NCBI GenBank assembly: GCA_014523695.1
Contig: JAATVS010000374.1
Span: 1 to 5,018, forward strand
Origin: Nitrososphaerales archaeon TH5895
GTDB lineage: Archaea > Thermoproteota > Nitrososphaeria > Nitrososphaerales > Nitrososphaeraceae
DNA: 5,018 nucleotides
Direction of reading: 5' to 3'
How positions within the stretch are numbered: the first letter of the stretch is position 1; each line of letters starts with the position of its first letter. The position numbers and the translations under genes are program-made. The notes beneath the pieces were generated by a model that searched no databases, had not been told where the DNA came from, and was given only the letters and a program-made list of their open reading frames with translations. This document shows positions 1-4,520 of this stretch, one piece after another.

Positions 1-120
1 GCTCATGGAATGGTGACAATAGCATTAACGACAGAGAATAATACACGGCTACTTTTTGCGTTCAATATCGAAATTGAAGATTGTGAATTAAACCTTTTTT
101 CTAGTTTCTCGCATAACTAG
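1..120 (+). CDS. Possible C-terminal end of an unidentified protein (partial, doubtful)
   Basis: The first plus-strand frame is open from the window edge for 39 codons and stops at TAG 118-120; the other two plus frames close quickly. The visible residues begin AHGMVTIALTTENNTRLLFA and end FSSFSHN. I recognise no family. If real, it is the tail of a gene beginning outside the window and runs convergent to the transporter, overlapping its last 33 bases. A random open run of this length is not rare in AT-rich DNA, so this could be chance. An internal ATG lies at 10-12. Confidence 0.25.
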   Translation, partial: AHGMVTIALTTENNTRLLFAFNIEIEDCELNLFSSFSHN

Positions 121-1047
121 TAGAACAAATAATCCAGAACCAAAGGATATCCACGCAACTACTTGAATGGCGATGTTTAAATCAAACACATCTGCGATAA
201 AACCTATTCCAATAGCACCAAATACAAATCCTAAATCTCTCCAAAACCTATAAACACCTAATGAGGTAGCCCTCCACTGTGGATTTGCAATGTCACTTAT
301 TGCAGCTAGCAGAGTAGGATATACAAGGGCTGTTCCAACGCCTAAAAGTGACATCTCAATGACTAGTCCAAAATATGAACTTGCAGAGAATAATATTATC
401 CAGATGCCGACCGCCTGAATAATCATACCAGGGTAAATGAGTTTCTTTCTACCAACACTGTCACTTAATGGCCCTGTTGCAAGCTGTAAGAATCCCCATA
501 CTCCAGGATGTAATGCTTTTAGAAATGCAGTGTCACTTACGCTTATTCCAAATGACACAAAGTAGAGTGTAAATAACCCCCATGTCACACCGAATATCAA
601 ATTGTTAACAAGCCCCGCTTGACTAGCTGCTAATAGCGAACGATTCTTCCAAGATGTTTCTAAGAATACCTGTTTAAAGTTTAGATTGCTTTCGGCTATT
701 AAGTTATGATTTATTATTGCTTCTCTTTTCTCTTCTGTCGGTTCTTCATTTACTCTAGCTCTTTCTTTTCCTTCTTCTTGCTTTTTCTGCTGTTTTTCTT
801 TTACCTGCTTTTCCATATCTTGCCGTAATTCTAATTCTGTGAACCTTGTTGTATCTTTAATGAGGACTAAAGAGATTATGAAACCCAATAATGAAAAAGC
901 AATTCCTAAATAAAATGGATACGGTTTTAGACCATAAGCTGCTGCTATATAACCTGTCAGAAAGCCTACAAGAGCAACTGCAATATAACCTGCAAATTCA
1001 TTCAGTCCTAGTGCTAGTCCCCTCTTCTCTTTTTCCAACCAAATCAA
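88..1047 (-). CDS. MFS transporter, C-terminal two thirds (frameshifted from the N-terminal part)
   Basis: This is the larger piece of a major facilitator superfamily permease, an inner-membrane secondary transporter; the substrate cannot be read from sequence. The piece starts in frame only at a TTG (1045-1047), which is unlikely to be a real start, because residues from about 7 on continue the upstream fragment. Residues 12-65 carry TM5 and TM6. Residues about 66-115 form a long cytoplasmic loop full of Lys, Glu and Gln (LRQDMEKQVKEKQQKKQEEG region). Six further hydrophobic segments follow. The second-half copy of MFS motif A is visible at GPLSDSVGRKK (192-202), and RFWRDLGFVFGAIG near 268-280 is a typical late-helix motif. 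The protein ends in RETRKKV, a normal cytoplasmic tail. Joined to the other fragment the protein would be about 461 residues, a full 12-helix transporter. Confidence 0.85.
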   Translation of the reverse strand: MIWLEKEKRGLALGLNEFAGYIAVALVGFLTGYIAAAYGLKPYPFYLGIAFSLLGFIISLVLIKDTTRFTELELRQDMEKQVKEKQQKKQEEGKERARVNEEPTEEKREAIINHNLIAESNLNFKQVFLETSWKNRSLLAASQAGLVNNLIFGVTWGLFTLYFVSFGISVSDTAFLKALHPGVWGFLQLATGPLSDSVGRKKLIYPGMIIQAVGIWIILFSASSYFGLVIEMSLLGVGTALVYPTLLAAISDIANPQWRATSLGVYRFWRDLGFVFGAIGIGFIADVFDLNIAIQVVAWISFGSGLFVLLVMRETRKKV

Positions 1048-1474
1048 TTTTCATATTTACGGTCGTCGACCATGCTAGACCCTGGTTTACTCCTAATATT
1101 ACATTCGCAAATAGAATCCAGTTCCAGGTAGGTGCATAGAGTAAAATAAAAGGTACGGGGATACCAAATAGCCATCCCAAAACTAAAACCTTTTTCCTGT
1201 TCCACCTATCAGATAGATTGCCAGCAAAAAGATTGAGAATAGCCTTCACTATTCCAAAGCTAGCAATGAATGATAAGATTAGGGTATTTGACTCGATTCC
1301 AAATTCCTCTTTTCCTAACAAAGGAACGACCGTCTGTTCTAAACCAATCATAGCACCTACAAAGGCGTTTACTAGTATCAAAAGCAAAAACTGATTGATG
1401 TTTGCTTTTAGACCTAATCTTATAGTTTGAATCCTATCCACGTTTCTGTCTCCATTACTTTTGCCATCATTCAA
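998..1474 (-). CDS. MFS transporter, N-terminal third (frameshifted)
   Basis: This fragment carries the first four transmembrane helices of the same permease: about residues 29-54, 65-85, 95-113 and 117-136. The canonical motif A of the TM2-TM3 loop is visible as GNLSDRWNRKK (85-95). The sense protein runs to IDLVGK (residue 148); the last ten residues (REEGTSTRTE) are out of frame. Dropping one A from the five-A run (plus-strand T1030-1034) gives VGKEKRGLALGLNEF and joins it smoothly to the downstream piece. The only canonical starts in frame are the TTG at 1472-1474 and a GTG at codon 12. Two ATGs at 1465-1470 lie in another frame that closes after about 16 codons, so the N-terminus is uncertain. 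A TATA-like TATTTATT (plus 1513-1520) may be its promoter. Confidence 0.85.
   Translation of the reverse strand: MNDGKSNGDRNVDRIQTIRLGLKANINQFLLLILVNAFVGAMIGLEQTVVPLLGKEEFGIESNTLILSFIASFGIVKAILNLFAGNLSDRWNRKKVLVLGWLFGIPVPFILLYAPTWNWILFANVILGVNQGLAWSTTVNMKIDLVGKREEGTSTRTE
1030..1034 (-). other. Frameshift site in the MFS gene (A5 homopolymer)
   Basis: The coding strand reads GGAAAAAGAGAAGAGGGG. With five A's the frame gives GKREEGTST and a stop; with four it gives GKEKRGLALG, the continuation expected for an MFS TM4-TM5 loop. One extra base in the run therefore explains the two overlapping frames. A homopolymer indel is both a common sequencing error and a common pseudogene mutation; the sequence alone cannot decide. 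Confidence 0.8.
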
Positions 1475-1611
1475 TGCATAATCGAGCCGCAGAAAGTCTT
1501 ATCAGTTGTTTCTATTTATTGTTATTAGCTGTATAATCTCACTGCAGCTCTAGAAAACTACATCTAGGATTCATTGCGTTTCTGCTGCTCTGTGTTAATT
1601 GCTATCTGAAA
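1475..1611. other. Spacer between thioredoxin-like gene and MFS gene
   Basis: These 137 bases separate two minus-strand genes. No open frame of note was seen. They hold a weak TATA-like box (TATTTATT, plus 1513-1520, read AATAAATA on the coding strand) about 40 nt before the transporter start, suggesting that the transporter can be transcribed on its own. No T-run terminator is evident on the minus strand. Confidence 0.35.
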
Positions 1612-1902
1612 CTATACTGCTCCTTCAACCTTTTGTATAGGGTCATCCCCGCAAACCCAGGGAAAGTCAGGAATGCCAACAACTTTGATGTTGCCGTCAA
1701 TAATGGAAGTGGGAACCGCCTTTACATCGTAGTCTCTCATTTTTAGTTTGAGTTCATTACTCATATTATTGACGTCATATTCTATCTGTTTACAACCTTC
1801 CCACTTGCCTATTTCAATATCGTCTGTTATATGCTTACATAGAGGACAACCTACTTGCCTATCTATGTTTTATCTCATAGTTTGTTTATTTTGACTATTC
1901 AT
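1612..1902 (-). pseudogene. Thioredoxin/glutaredoxin-fold protein interrupted by an early stop codon
   Basis: Read on the minus strand from ATG 1900-1902 to TAG 1612-1614, this is a 96-codon frame with an in-frame TAA at codon 11 (plus 1870-1872). After the stop, the sequence is a convincing thioredoxin fold: GCPLC (18-22) supplies a CxxC redox or metal site after the first strand, DYDVKAVPTSIIDGNIKVVG (57-76) is the classical cis-proline loop and third/fourth strands, and a C-terminal PDFPWVCGDD contains a further cysteine. Cys37 is also present. No ATG, GTG or TTG lies between the TAA and the CPLC motif; the next ATG (codon 47) would remove the active site. The gene is therefore either inactivated or the base is misread (TTA, TAC or AAA would each restore it by one change). 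It begins 8 nt after the winged-helix gene, suggesting co-transcription. Its likely role would be thiol-disulfide exchange; the substrate is unknown. Confidence 0.7.
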
Positions 1903-1910
1903 ATATTTGA

Positions 1911-2207
1911 CTAAATGACAGTGTTTTCTTTGCAATATTCCTTACCTTTATCAGTGAGTTTGAATTTATCTTCAGACGTCATTATTATGTACCCCTTTTC
2001 TTTCAATTTCGGTATTTTAATATCGCTGTATCCTTCTTCTGAATATCCTTGTCTTCCTAGACCCTTAAGGTCCACAGTACGGCGGTCTACCACTTCCTTT
2101 AAACTAAACTCATAATCGTCATTCCCAGTCCTAATTTTTTCACATAATCTTGCCATATCCCCTTCGTAATCAACCGGGTTAATCTTTTTGTTCGAATTGG
2201 TCTCCAT
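1911..2207 (-). CDS. Small winged-helix-like protein (98 aa), putative transcription regulator
   Basis: The C-terminal half reads like the end of a winged helix: IPKLKEKGYIIMTSEDKFKL (66-85) gives a recognition helix, a short beta hairpin and then TDKGKEYCKEN, the xLTxKGxxY pattern seen at the end of many archaeal wHTH regulators. The N-terminal half (residues 1-60) is charged, with DYEGDMARLCEKIRTGNDDY, and could hold the first helices. No enzyme motif is visible. The ATG start is supported by a Shine-Dalgarno AAGGAG eight bases upstream. It is followed after 8 nt by the thioredoxin-like gene, so it may be a redox-linked regulator of that unit (inference). An inverted repeat (2250-2269) lies 43 nt upstream of its start, a plausible autoregulatory site. 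Family assignment is from pattern only. Confidence 0.75.
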   Translation of the reverse strand: METNSNKKINPVDYEGDMARLCEKIRTGNDDYEFSLKEVVDRRTVDLKGLGRQGYSEEGYSDIKIPKLKEKGYIIMTSEDKFKLTDKGKEYCKENTVI

Positions 2208-2215
2208 GATCCCTT

Positions 2216-2221
2216 CTCCTT
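2216..2221 (-). promoter_or_regulatory. Shine-Dalgarno sequence of the 98-aa gene
   Basis: The coding strand reads AAGGAG with 8 bases between GGAG and the ATG at 2205-2207. It fixes the start codon and shows this gene is translated from a leadered transcript, unlike the apparently leaderless genes elsewhere in the window. AT-rich sequence just upstream (2229-2245) may hold the TATA box. Confidence 0.6.
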
Positions 2222-2249
2222 AAAGAACAGTATTTTTACTTTAACATAA

Positions 2250-2280
2250 GTTACTAGTTAGAAGGTAACAAAGTCCTACG
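2250..2280 (+). repeat. Dispersed hairpin element, copy A
   Basis: GTTACT-AGTTAGAA-GGTAAC (2250-2269) forms a six-pair stem with one G-T wobble and an 8-nt loop, followed by AAAGTCCT (2270-2277). Copy B has the same tail, TAACAAAGTCCT, at identical spacing. It lies upstream of the minus-strand winged-helix gene, immediately beyond the AT-rich promoter region, so an operator role is possible. It lacks the second palindrome seen 46-47 nt downstream in copies B and C. Confidence 0.65.
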
Positions 2281-2330
2281 CTTATATCAGGAATAAATCA
2301 TAAAAATAGAATTATAGCACCTTTAAGCAG

Positions 2331-2495
2331 TTAAACGTCACGTACTCTATAGTCCTTCTTTATTTTCTCTAGCCTTTCCATTAGACCGGTTAGTCTACGT
2401 CCCCAAAACCCTGCTGCCTCCTGATATTCGTTCTCCATACAATGTAAACTTCTTATGATAATTTCCAGTTCATCTTTGGTTACTTCTATATCCAT
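2331..2495 (-). CDS. Small helical hypothetical protein (54 aa)
   Basis: An ATG-started frame (2493-2495) runs to TAA 2331-2333. The protein begins MDIEVTKDELEIIIRSLHCM and ends in LMERLEKIKKDYRVRDV. Hydrophobic and charged residues alternate as in two amphipathic helices (about 6-28 and 34-49) joined at AAGFWGRR, so a helical hairpin is likely. There are no catalytic motifs and only one cysteine (Cys19). The start follows the stop of the 68-aa zinc-ribbon gene by 6 nt, with AAAGGA near -5 to -10 as a possible ribosome binding site, so the two are surely co-transcribed and probably translationally coupled. I do not recognise the family; coding status rests on composition, helix pattern and operon spacing. 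Confidence 0.7.
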   Translation of the reverse strand: MDIEVTKDELEIIIRSLHCMENEYQEAAGFWGRRLTGLMERLEKIKKDYRVRDV

Positions 2496-2501
2496 TGTCC
2501 T

Positions 2502-2708
2502 TTATACTCTGCCACGCTCTTTAAGTTCCTCTATCGTCCAATCTTCGAGTTCAAATCTCGTACACTTACAATCTAGTAATGTGCACATGTATCCATATTG
2601 ACCTTCTTCTGGGTCTTGTCTGTGCTCAAAGTACGCATGATGACACCTTTCACAAATCTTTGATATACCTACAAACATTGGTTGTCTAGAAGGGATAGAC
2701 ACGCACAT
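2502..2708 (-). CDS. Small zinc-ribbon protein (68 aa), CxxCHH...CxC type
   Basis: Metal ligands are evident: Cys19 and Cys22 in CERCHH, His29 in FEHR, then Cys42, Cys47 and Cys49 in MCTLLDCKC, followed by the aromatic RFELEDW. The pattern CxxCxHxYxEHR...C....CxCxxFE recurs in very small archaeal and bacterial zinc proteins of unknown function. The acidic C-terminal tail (DWTIEELKERG) looks helical. It probably binds one zinc ion and acts in nucleic-acid or protein contacts (inference). The ATG at 2706-2708 is placed about 27 nt after a TATA-like AGTATATTTG, fitting leaderless transcription; Met11 (MFVGISKICE) is an alternative start that keeps the whole zinc site. It is the first gene of an operon with the 54-aa gene. 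Confidence 0.8.
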   Translation of the reverse strand: MCVSIPSRQPMFVGISKICERCHHAYFEHRQDPEEGQYGYMCTLLDCKCTRFELEDWTIEELKERGRV

Positions 2709-2730
2709 ATGTAAACCTGCCTCTTGTTAC

Positions 2731-2741
2731 CAAATATACTT
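2731..2741 (-). promoter_or_regulatory. Putative TATA box of the 68-aa gene
   Basis: On the minus strand the sequence reads AAGTATATTTG, centred about 27 nt before the ATG at 2706-2708, the spacing expected for an archaeal promoter with a leaderless transcript. A second TATA-like stretch AAATATATAAG lies farther up (plus 2758-2768) and would give a leader of about 30 nt. Which is used cannot be told. Confidence 0.4.
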
Positions 2742-2775
2742 TTACTCCCTTGTATGCTTATATATTTCGGCAGCA

Positions 2776-2806
2776 GTTACTAATACAATAGCAACAATGT
2801 CTTAAT
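2776..2806 (+). repeat. Dispersed hairpin element, copy D (most divergent)
   Basis: GTTACT-AATACAAT-AGCAAC (2776-2795) keeps the geometry of the other copies with one A-C mismatch in the stem. The tail AATGTCTTA matches AAAGTCCTG loosely. It sits in the divergent intergenic region between the 68-aa operon and the 37-aa gene. It was recognised only by comparison with copies A, B and C. Confidence 0.45.
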
Positions 2807-2890
2807 AGCAGAATTACGCCGTAAGTGCGGATAAGTATGATATAACTTGTATGAGAATTTAGATTTGATTTGGCATTATTGCCGGAATTG

Positions 2891-2900
2891 AATATAAAAT
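2891..2900 (+). promoter_or_regulatory. Possible TATA box of the 37-aa gene
   Basis: AATATAAAAT is the best TATA-like stretch before the ATG at 2956 and would place the transcript start near 2920, giving a leader of about 35 nt. A weaker AAACATTATTA at 2921-2931 would fit a leaderless start instead. Both are guesses from spacing and base content. Confidence 0.25.
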
Positions 2901-2955
2901 TGTTATCTGTCTTACCTTCTAAACATTATTAGAACTTAACTAATTATCTAATCTT

Positions 2956-3069
2956 ATGGGTATTTGCAGTGAATGTAAGTCACTAAAACAAATCCTATTC
3001 AATGGTATGAAAAACGGACTGCCTGTTCAATGGTGTCTCTATTGTATTAGGAATTCCGAAATAATGTGA
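2956..3069 (+). CDS. Tiny double-CxxC zinc protein (37 aa)
   Basis: ATG 2956-2958 opens a frame to TGA 3067-3069. The protein starts MGICSECKSL and has a second knuckle in QWCLYCIRN. Cys4/Cys7 and Cys27/Cys30 form two CxxC knuckles about 20 residues apart, the ligand set of a minimal zinc ribbon or rubredoxin-like fold. The chain is basic between the knuckles (KQILFNGMKNG), which could suit nucleic-acid contact (inference). It is the first plus-strand gene after the divergent promoter region and is followed 81 nt later by the 71-aa zinc protein, which appears to have its own promoter. Four ligand cysteines in 37 codons make a chance frame unlikely, although the family is unknown to me. Confidence 0.65.
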   Translation: MGICSECKSLKQILFNGMKNGLPVQWCLYCIRNSEIM

Positions 3070-3120
3070 ACGTCATCTTCCATATTTTTTGTTAATTTCG
3101 GGACACAAAAGAGAGCACAG

Positions 3121-3138
3121 TTTTAAATATTAAAAATA
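3121..3138 (+). promoter_or_regulatory. TATA box of the 71-aa zinc-ribbon gene
   Basis: TTTTAAATATTAAAAATA is a strong AT-only block whose TTTAAATA part is centred about 25 nt before the ATG at 3151. This is the distance expected if transcription starts at or within a few bases of the start codon. No Shine-Dalgarno sequence is seen in AAGTAGATGGT just before the ATG. Confidence 0.5.
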
Positions 3139-3150
3139 CAAGTAGATGGT

Positions 3151-3366
3151 ATGATAACTCCCAAATTCACACTCCGAGAAATTAGTCCGGCTGAAACTAT
3201 TGCACGCTGGAACAACAGGAACACACACTCTTTCCTTAACATTGACCCCCGATATCTTAGCGGTAGGAGAGGATTCGTATGCGGCAACCCTTCTTGCGAG
3301 GGTCTTTATCGCTTGAACGGGCTAAATGAACAGCCTGATGTATGTCAATACTGTAGTCTTTGCTGA
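3151..3366 (+). CDS. Small C-terminal zinc-ribbon protein (71 aa)
   Basis: The N-terminal half (MITPKFTLREISPAETIARW) is a short strand followed by a possible helix. The second half carries the metal site: Cys44 and Cys49 in FVCGNPSCEGLYR and Cys65, Cys68 and Cys71 in VCQYCSLC, ending the protein on a cysteine. Four of these five can bind one zinc in a ribbon; the first pair has the wide C-x4-C spacing. It shares the general design of the 86-aa protein at 4693, a variable N-terminus plus a zinc knuckle pair at the C-terminus, but not its sequence. Its start is supported by a TATA box at leaderless distance. Function unknown; a small nucleic-acid-binding or adaptor protein is the likeliest reading. 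Confidence 0.8.
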   Translation: MITPKFTLREISPAETIARWNNRNTHSFLNIDPRYLSGRRGFVCGNPSCEGLYRLNGLNEQPDVCQYCSLC

Positions 3367-3377
3367 TGCCCTGTCTT

Positions 3378-3437
3378 GTTACTAATGCAAGTCTAACAAA
3401 GTCCTGAGCGTGAAAGTGTTAAAATATCGCTAGTGAC
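3378..3437 (+). repeat. Dispersed two-part element, copy B
   Basis: GTTACT-AATGCAAG-TCTAAC (3378-3397) begins the element, with four of six stem pairs intact. It is followed by AAAGTCCTGAG (3398-3408) and, about 20 nt on, by AAATATCGCTAGTGA, whose TCGCTAGTGA (3427-3436) is the near-palindrome shared with copy C. It starts 11 nt after the stop of the 71-aa gene, so it could also shape that gene's 3' end. A partial inverted echo, GGACTTAGTT (3442-3451), could pair with AACAAAGTCC of the element with one mismatch. Confidence 0.65.
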
Positions 3438-3855
3438 TTGTGGACTTAGTTTACAAACTACTATTATCCTACTCAAATAAGGTATGGTAGGTATATCAAT
3501 ACCCAAATTACCCACAAAAGTCGAAGAAGCGATTTACCTGATCACTTGATTCCAACAACAGACAGGTGCCACAAGAAACTAAAAGTAAAATGTCCATTCT
3601 AAATAAAGGTAAAAAGTTAAGTCAATCTCGCAGAGAATGTACCAAAAGGGCTTTGTAAATATTACAAACAAGTGCGATTCGAAAGAAGAAATAACACACT
3701 AAAAGAGTTTTACAAACATAATATAGTGTGGAATAAAGCCCCTTCCAACTGGATTGTGATATAAAGCTATACATCATTGTGTCATACTGAGTTTTGCAGC
3801 GCAGTTGGGATAAGCCTGAGATTAAATGCACTAATTACATTCTCGTCCGTACGTA

Positions 3856-3863
3856 TTTTATAT
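3856..3863 (+). promoter_or_regulatory. TATA box of the PRC-barrel gene
   Basis: TTTTATAT is centred about 25 nt before the ATG at 3884, the canonical distance for leaderless archaeal transcription. The short stretch between (CTGGTAGTAGAACATAGTAT) has no Shine-Dalgarno match, which supports initiation at the 5' end of the mRNA. Confidence 0.55.
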
Positions 3864-3883
3864 CTGGTAGTAGAACATAGTAT

Positions 3884-4144
3884 ATGAAAAAGATAGATTT
3901 TACACAACTTATAACAAAAAAGGTATTAACTAATGACAAGAAGCATTTAGGGCATGTTGATGGATTAGGGAGTGTATATTTCATTGTAAAGGATGGACTC
4001 TTTAGTCCTAGGTACTATAAAATTCCGCGGGAAAAAGTTGACAGCTATCAAGACGGGAAAGTGCTACTTAATATTTCAGAACAAGACACAAAAAAACAGT
4101 TCAAGAGAAAATACCCGGGATATTTTAAGGACGTTCAGGGTTGA
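3884..4144 (+). CDS. PRC-barrel-like single-domain protein (86 aa)
   Basis: The layout matches a PRC-barrel beta domain: LITKKVLTNDKKHLGHVDGL (9-28) is the opening strand, turn and GxV/GxL signature, VYFIVKDGLF (31-40) the next strand, YYKIPREKVDSYQDGKVLLN (44-63) the IPxxxV...DGKVxL hallmark, and ISEQDTKKQFKRKYP a C-terminal helix. The length of 86 residues is that of a free-standing domain. PRC-barrel proteins act as small adaptors; relatives are known in ribosome maturation (RimM), photosynthetic reaction centres and archaeal cell division, and many small archaeal copies have no known role. Nothing here selects among these. It is flanked by two long intergenic stretches, has its own TATA box, and is followed 27 nt later by a perfect 9-bp hairpin. 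Confidence 0.8.
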   Translation: MKKIDFTQLITKKVLTNDKKHLGHVDGLGSVYFIVKDGLFSPRYYKIPREKVDSYQDGKVLLNISEQDTKKQFKRKYPGYFKDVQG

Positions 4145-4171
4145 TTCAAGGAAATCTGATAGGTCGGTACA

Positions 4172-4198
4172 TACTGCTTAGGTGAAAAGTAAGCAGTA
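4172..4198 (+). terminator. Perfect 9-bp hairpin after the PRC-barrel gene
   Basis: TACTGCTTA (4172-4180) and TAAGCAGTA (4190-4198) are exact inverted repeats with a 9-nt loop GGTGAAAAG. It begins 27 nt after the stop codon, so it may mark or protect the 3' end of the transcript. No T-run follows, and archaeal termination normally relies on T-runs rather than stems, so it may instead belong to a separate RNA or be a protein-binding palindrome. Confidence 0.4.
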
Positions 4199-4520
4199 AG
4201 AGGAAAGCTTGGCGCTTGTGGTGCTTGTCCAGAAGGTTTTTCATGTCCCTACCCATGAGACTTTACGATGCAGGCAATTGTCTATAGTCCTCCTAGGACA
4301 GACTGACGTAAATCCGAAGTCATGGTCTGAGATCAATCTCCAGTAACCGTAACCGTCAATATTCCAGGAAATTCTGCTTATCAGATCATACAAAAGCCAT
4401 CACCTATCCCACAAGGATTAGTCCTATTTACTTCTGTTATAAATGGTGATGCCACTTAGTAAGCATGAGCATACCGACCCGATAGGGTGATATTACGTCA
4501 GTACTTTTCTTTTATCTTTT

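Larger units (their letters stand above)
3367..3883. other. Long intergenic region with many inverted repeats
   Basis: No convincing gene is seen in these 517 bases. It holds repeat copy B (3378-3437) and several perfect inverted repeats: TAGTT-TACA-AACTA (3447-3460), GGTAT-ATCA-ATACC (3490-3503), TTTGTAA-ATA-TTACAAA (3652-3668), and CACACTA (3695-3701) with TAGTGTG (3724-3730). TTACAAAC recurs at 3451, 3662 and 3710. Two tiny ATG frames (3484-3549, 21 aa; 3590-3658, 22 aa) lack any supporting feature. The stretch may host a noncoding RNA or old mobile-element debris. Its last 30 bases contain the promoter of the PRC-barrel gene. Confidence 0.4.

Noticed and set aside
891..1139. Plus-strand 82-codon frame opposite the transporter
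   Set aside because: Antisense shadow of the membrane protein; no motif.
1915..2115. Plus-strand 66-codon frame opposite the winged-helix gene
   Set aside because: Antisense shadow; Ser/Leu-rich with no family pattern.
3590..3658. 22-codon ATG frame (MSILNKGKKLSQSRRECTKR)
   Set aside because: Basic and protein-like, but too short, with no ribosome site, TATA box at the right distance or metal motif; not enough to call a gene.
3622..3831. Minus-strand open frame of 69 codons
   Set aside because: Composition is rich in Tyr, Cys, Phe and Leu without a domain pattern, it overlaps perfect inverted repeats, and it has no promoter or neighbour support.
3993..4181. Plus-strand 62-codon frame overlapping the PRC-barrel gene
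   Set aside because: It lies mostly inside the well-supported PRC-barrel frame and runs into the downstream hairpin; a shadow frame.
4321..4350. TPP riboswitch suggested by CTGAGA
   Set aside because: The remaining conserved THI-box segments are absent and no thiamine gene follows; the match is just a small hairpin.
4254..4488. Short ATG frames such as MVMPLSKHEHTDPIG (4443-4490) and a 36-codon minus frame from 4256
   Set aside because: Very short, and lying in the hairpin-rich stretch; chance frames.
4430..4500. Box C/D small RNA suggested by GGTGATGCC
   Set aside because: The box C match is imperfect (RTGATGA lacks its last base) and no CTGA box D lies at a suitable distance.
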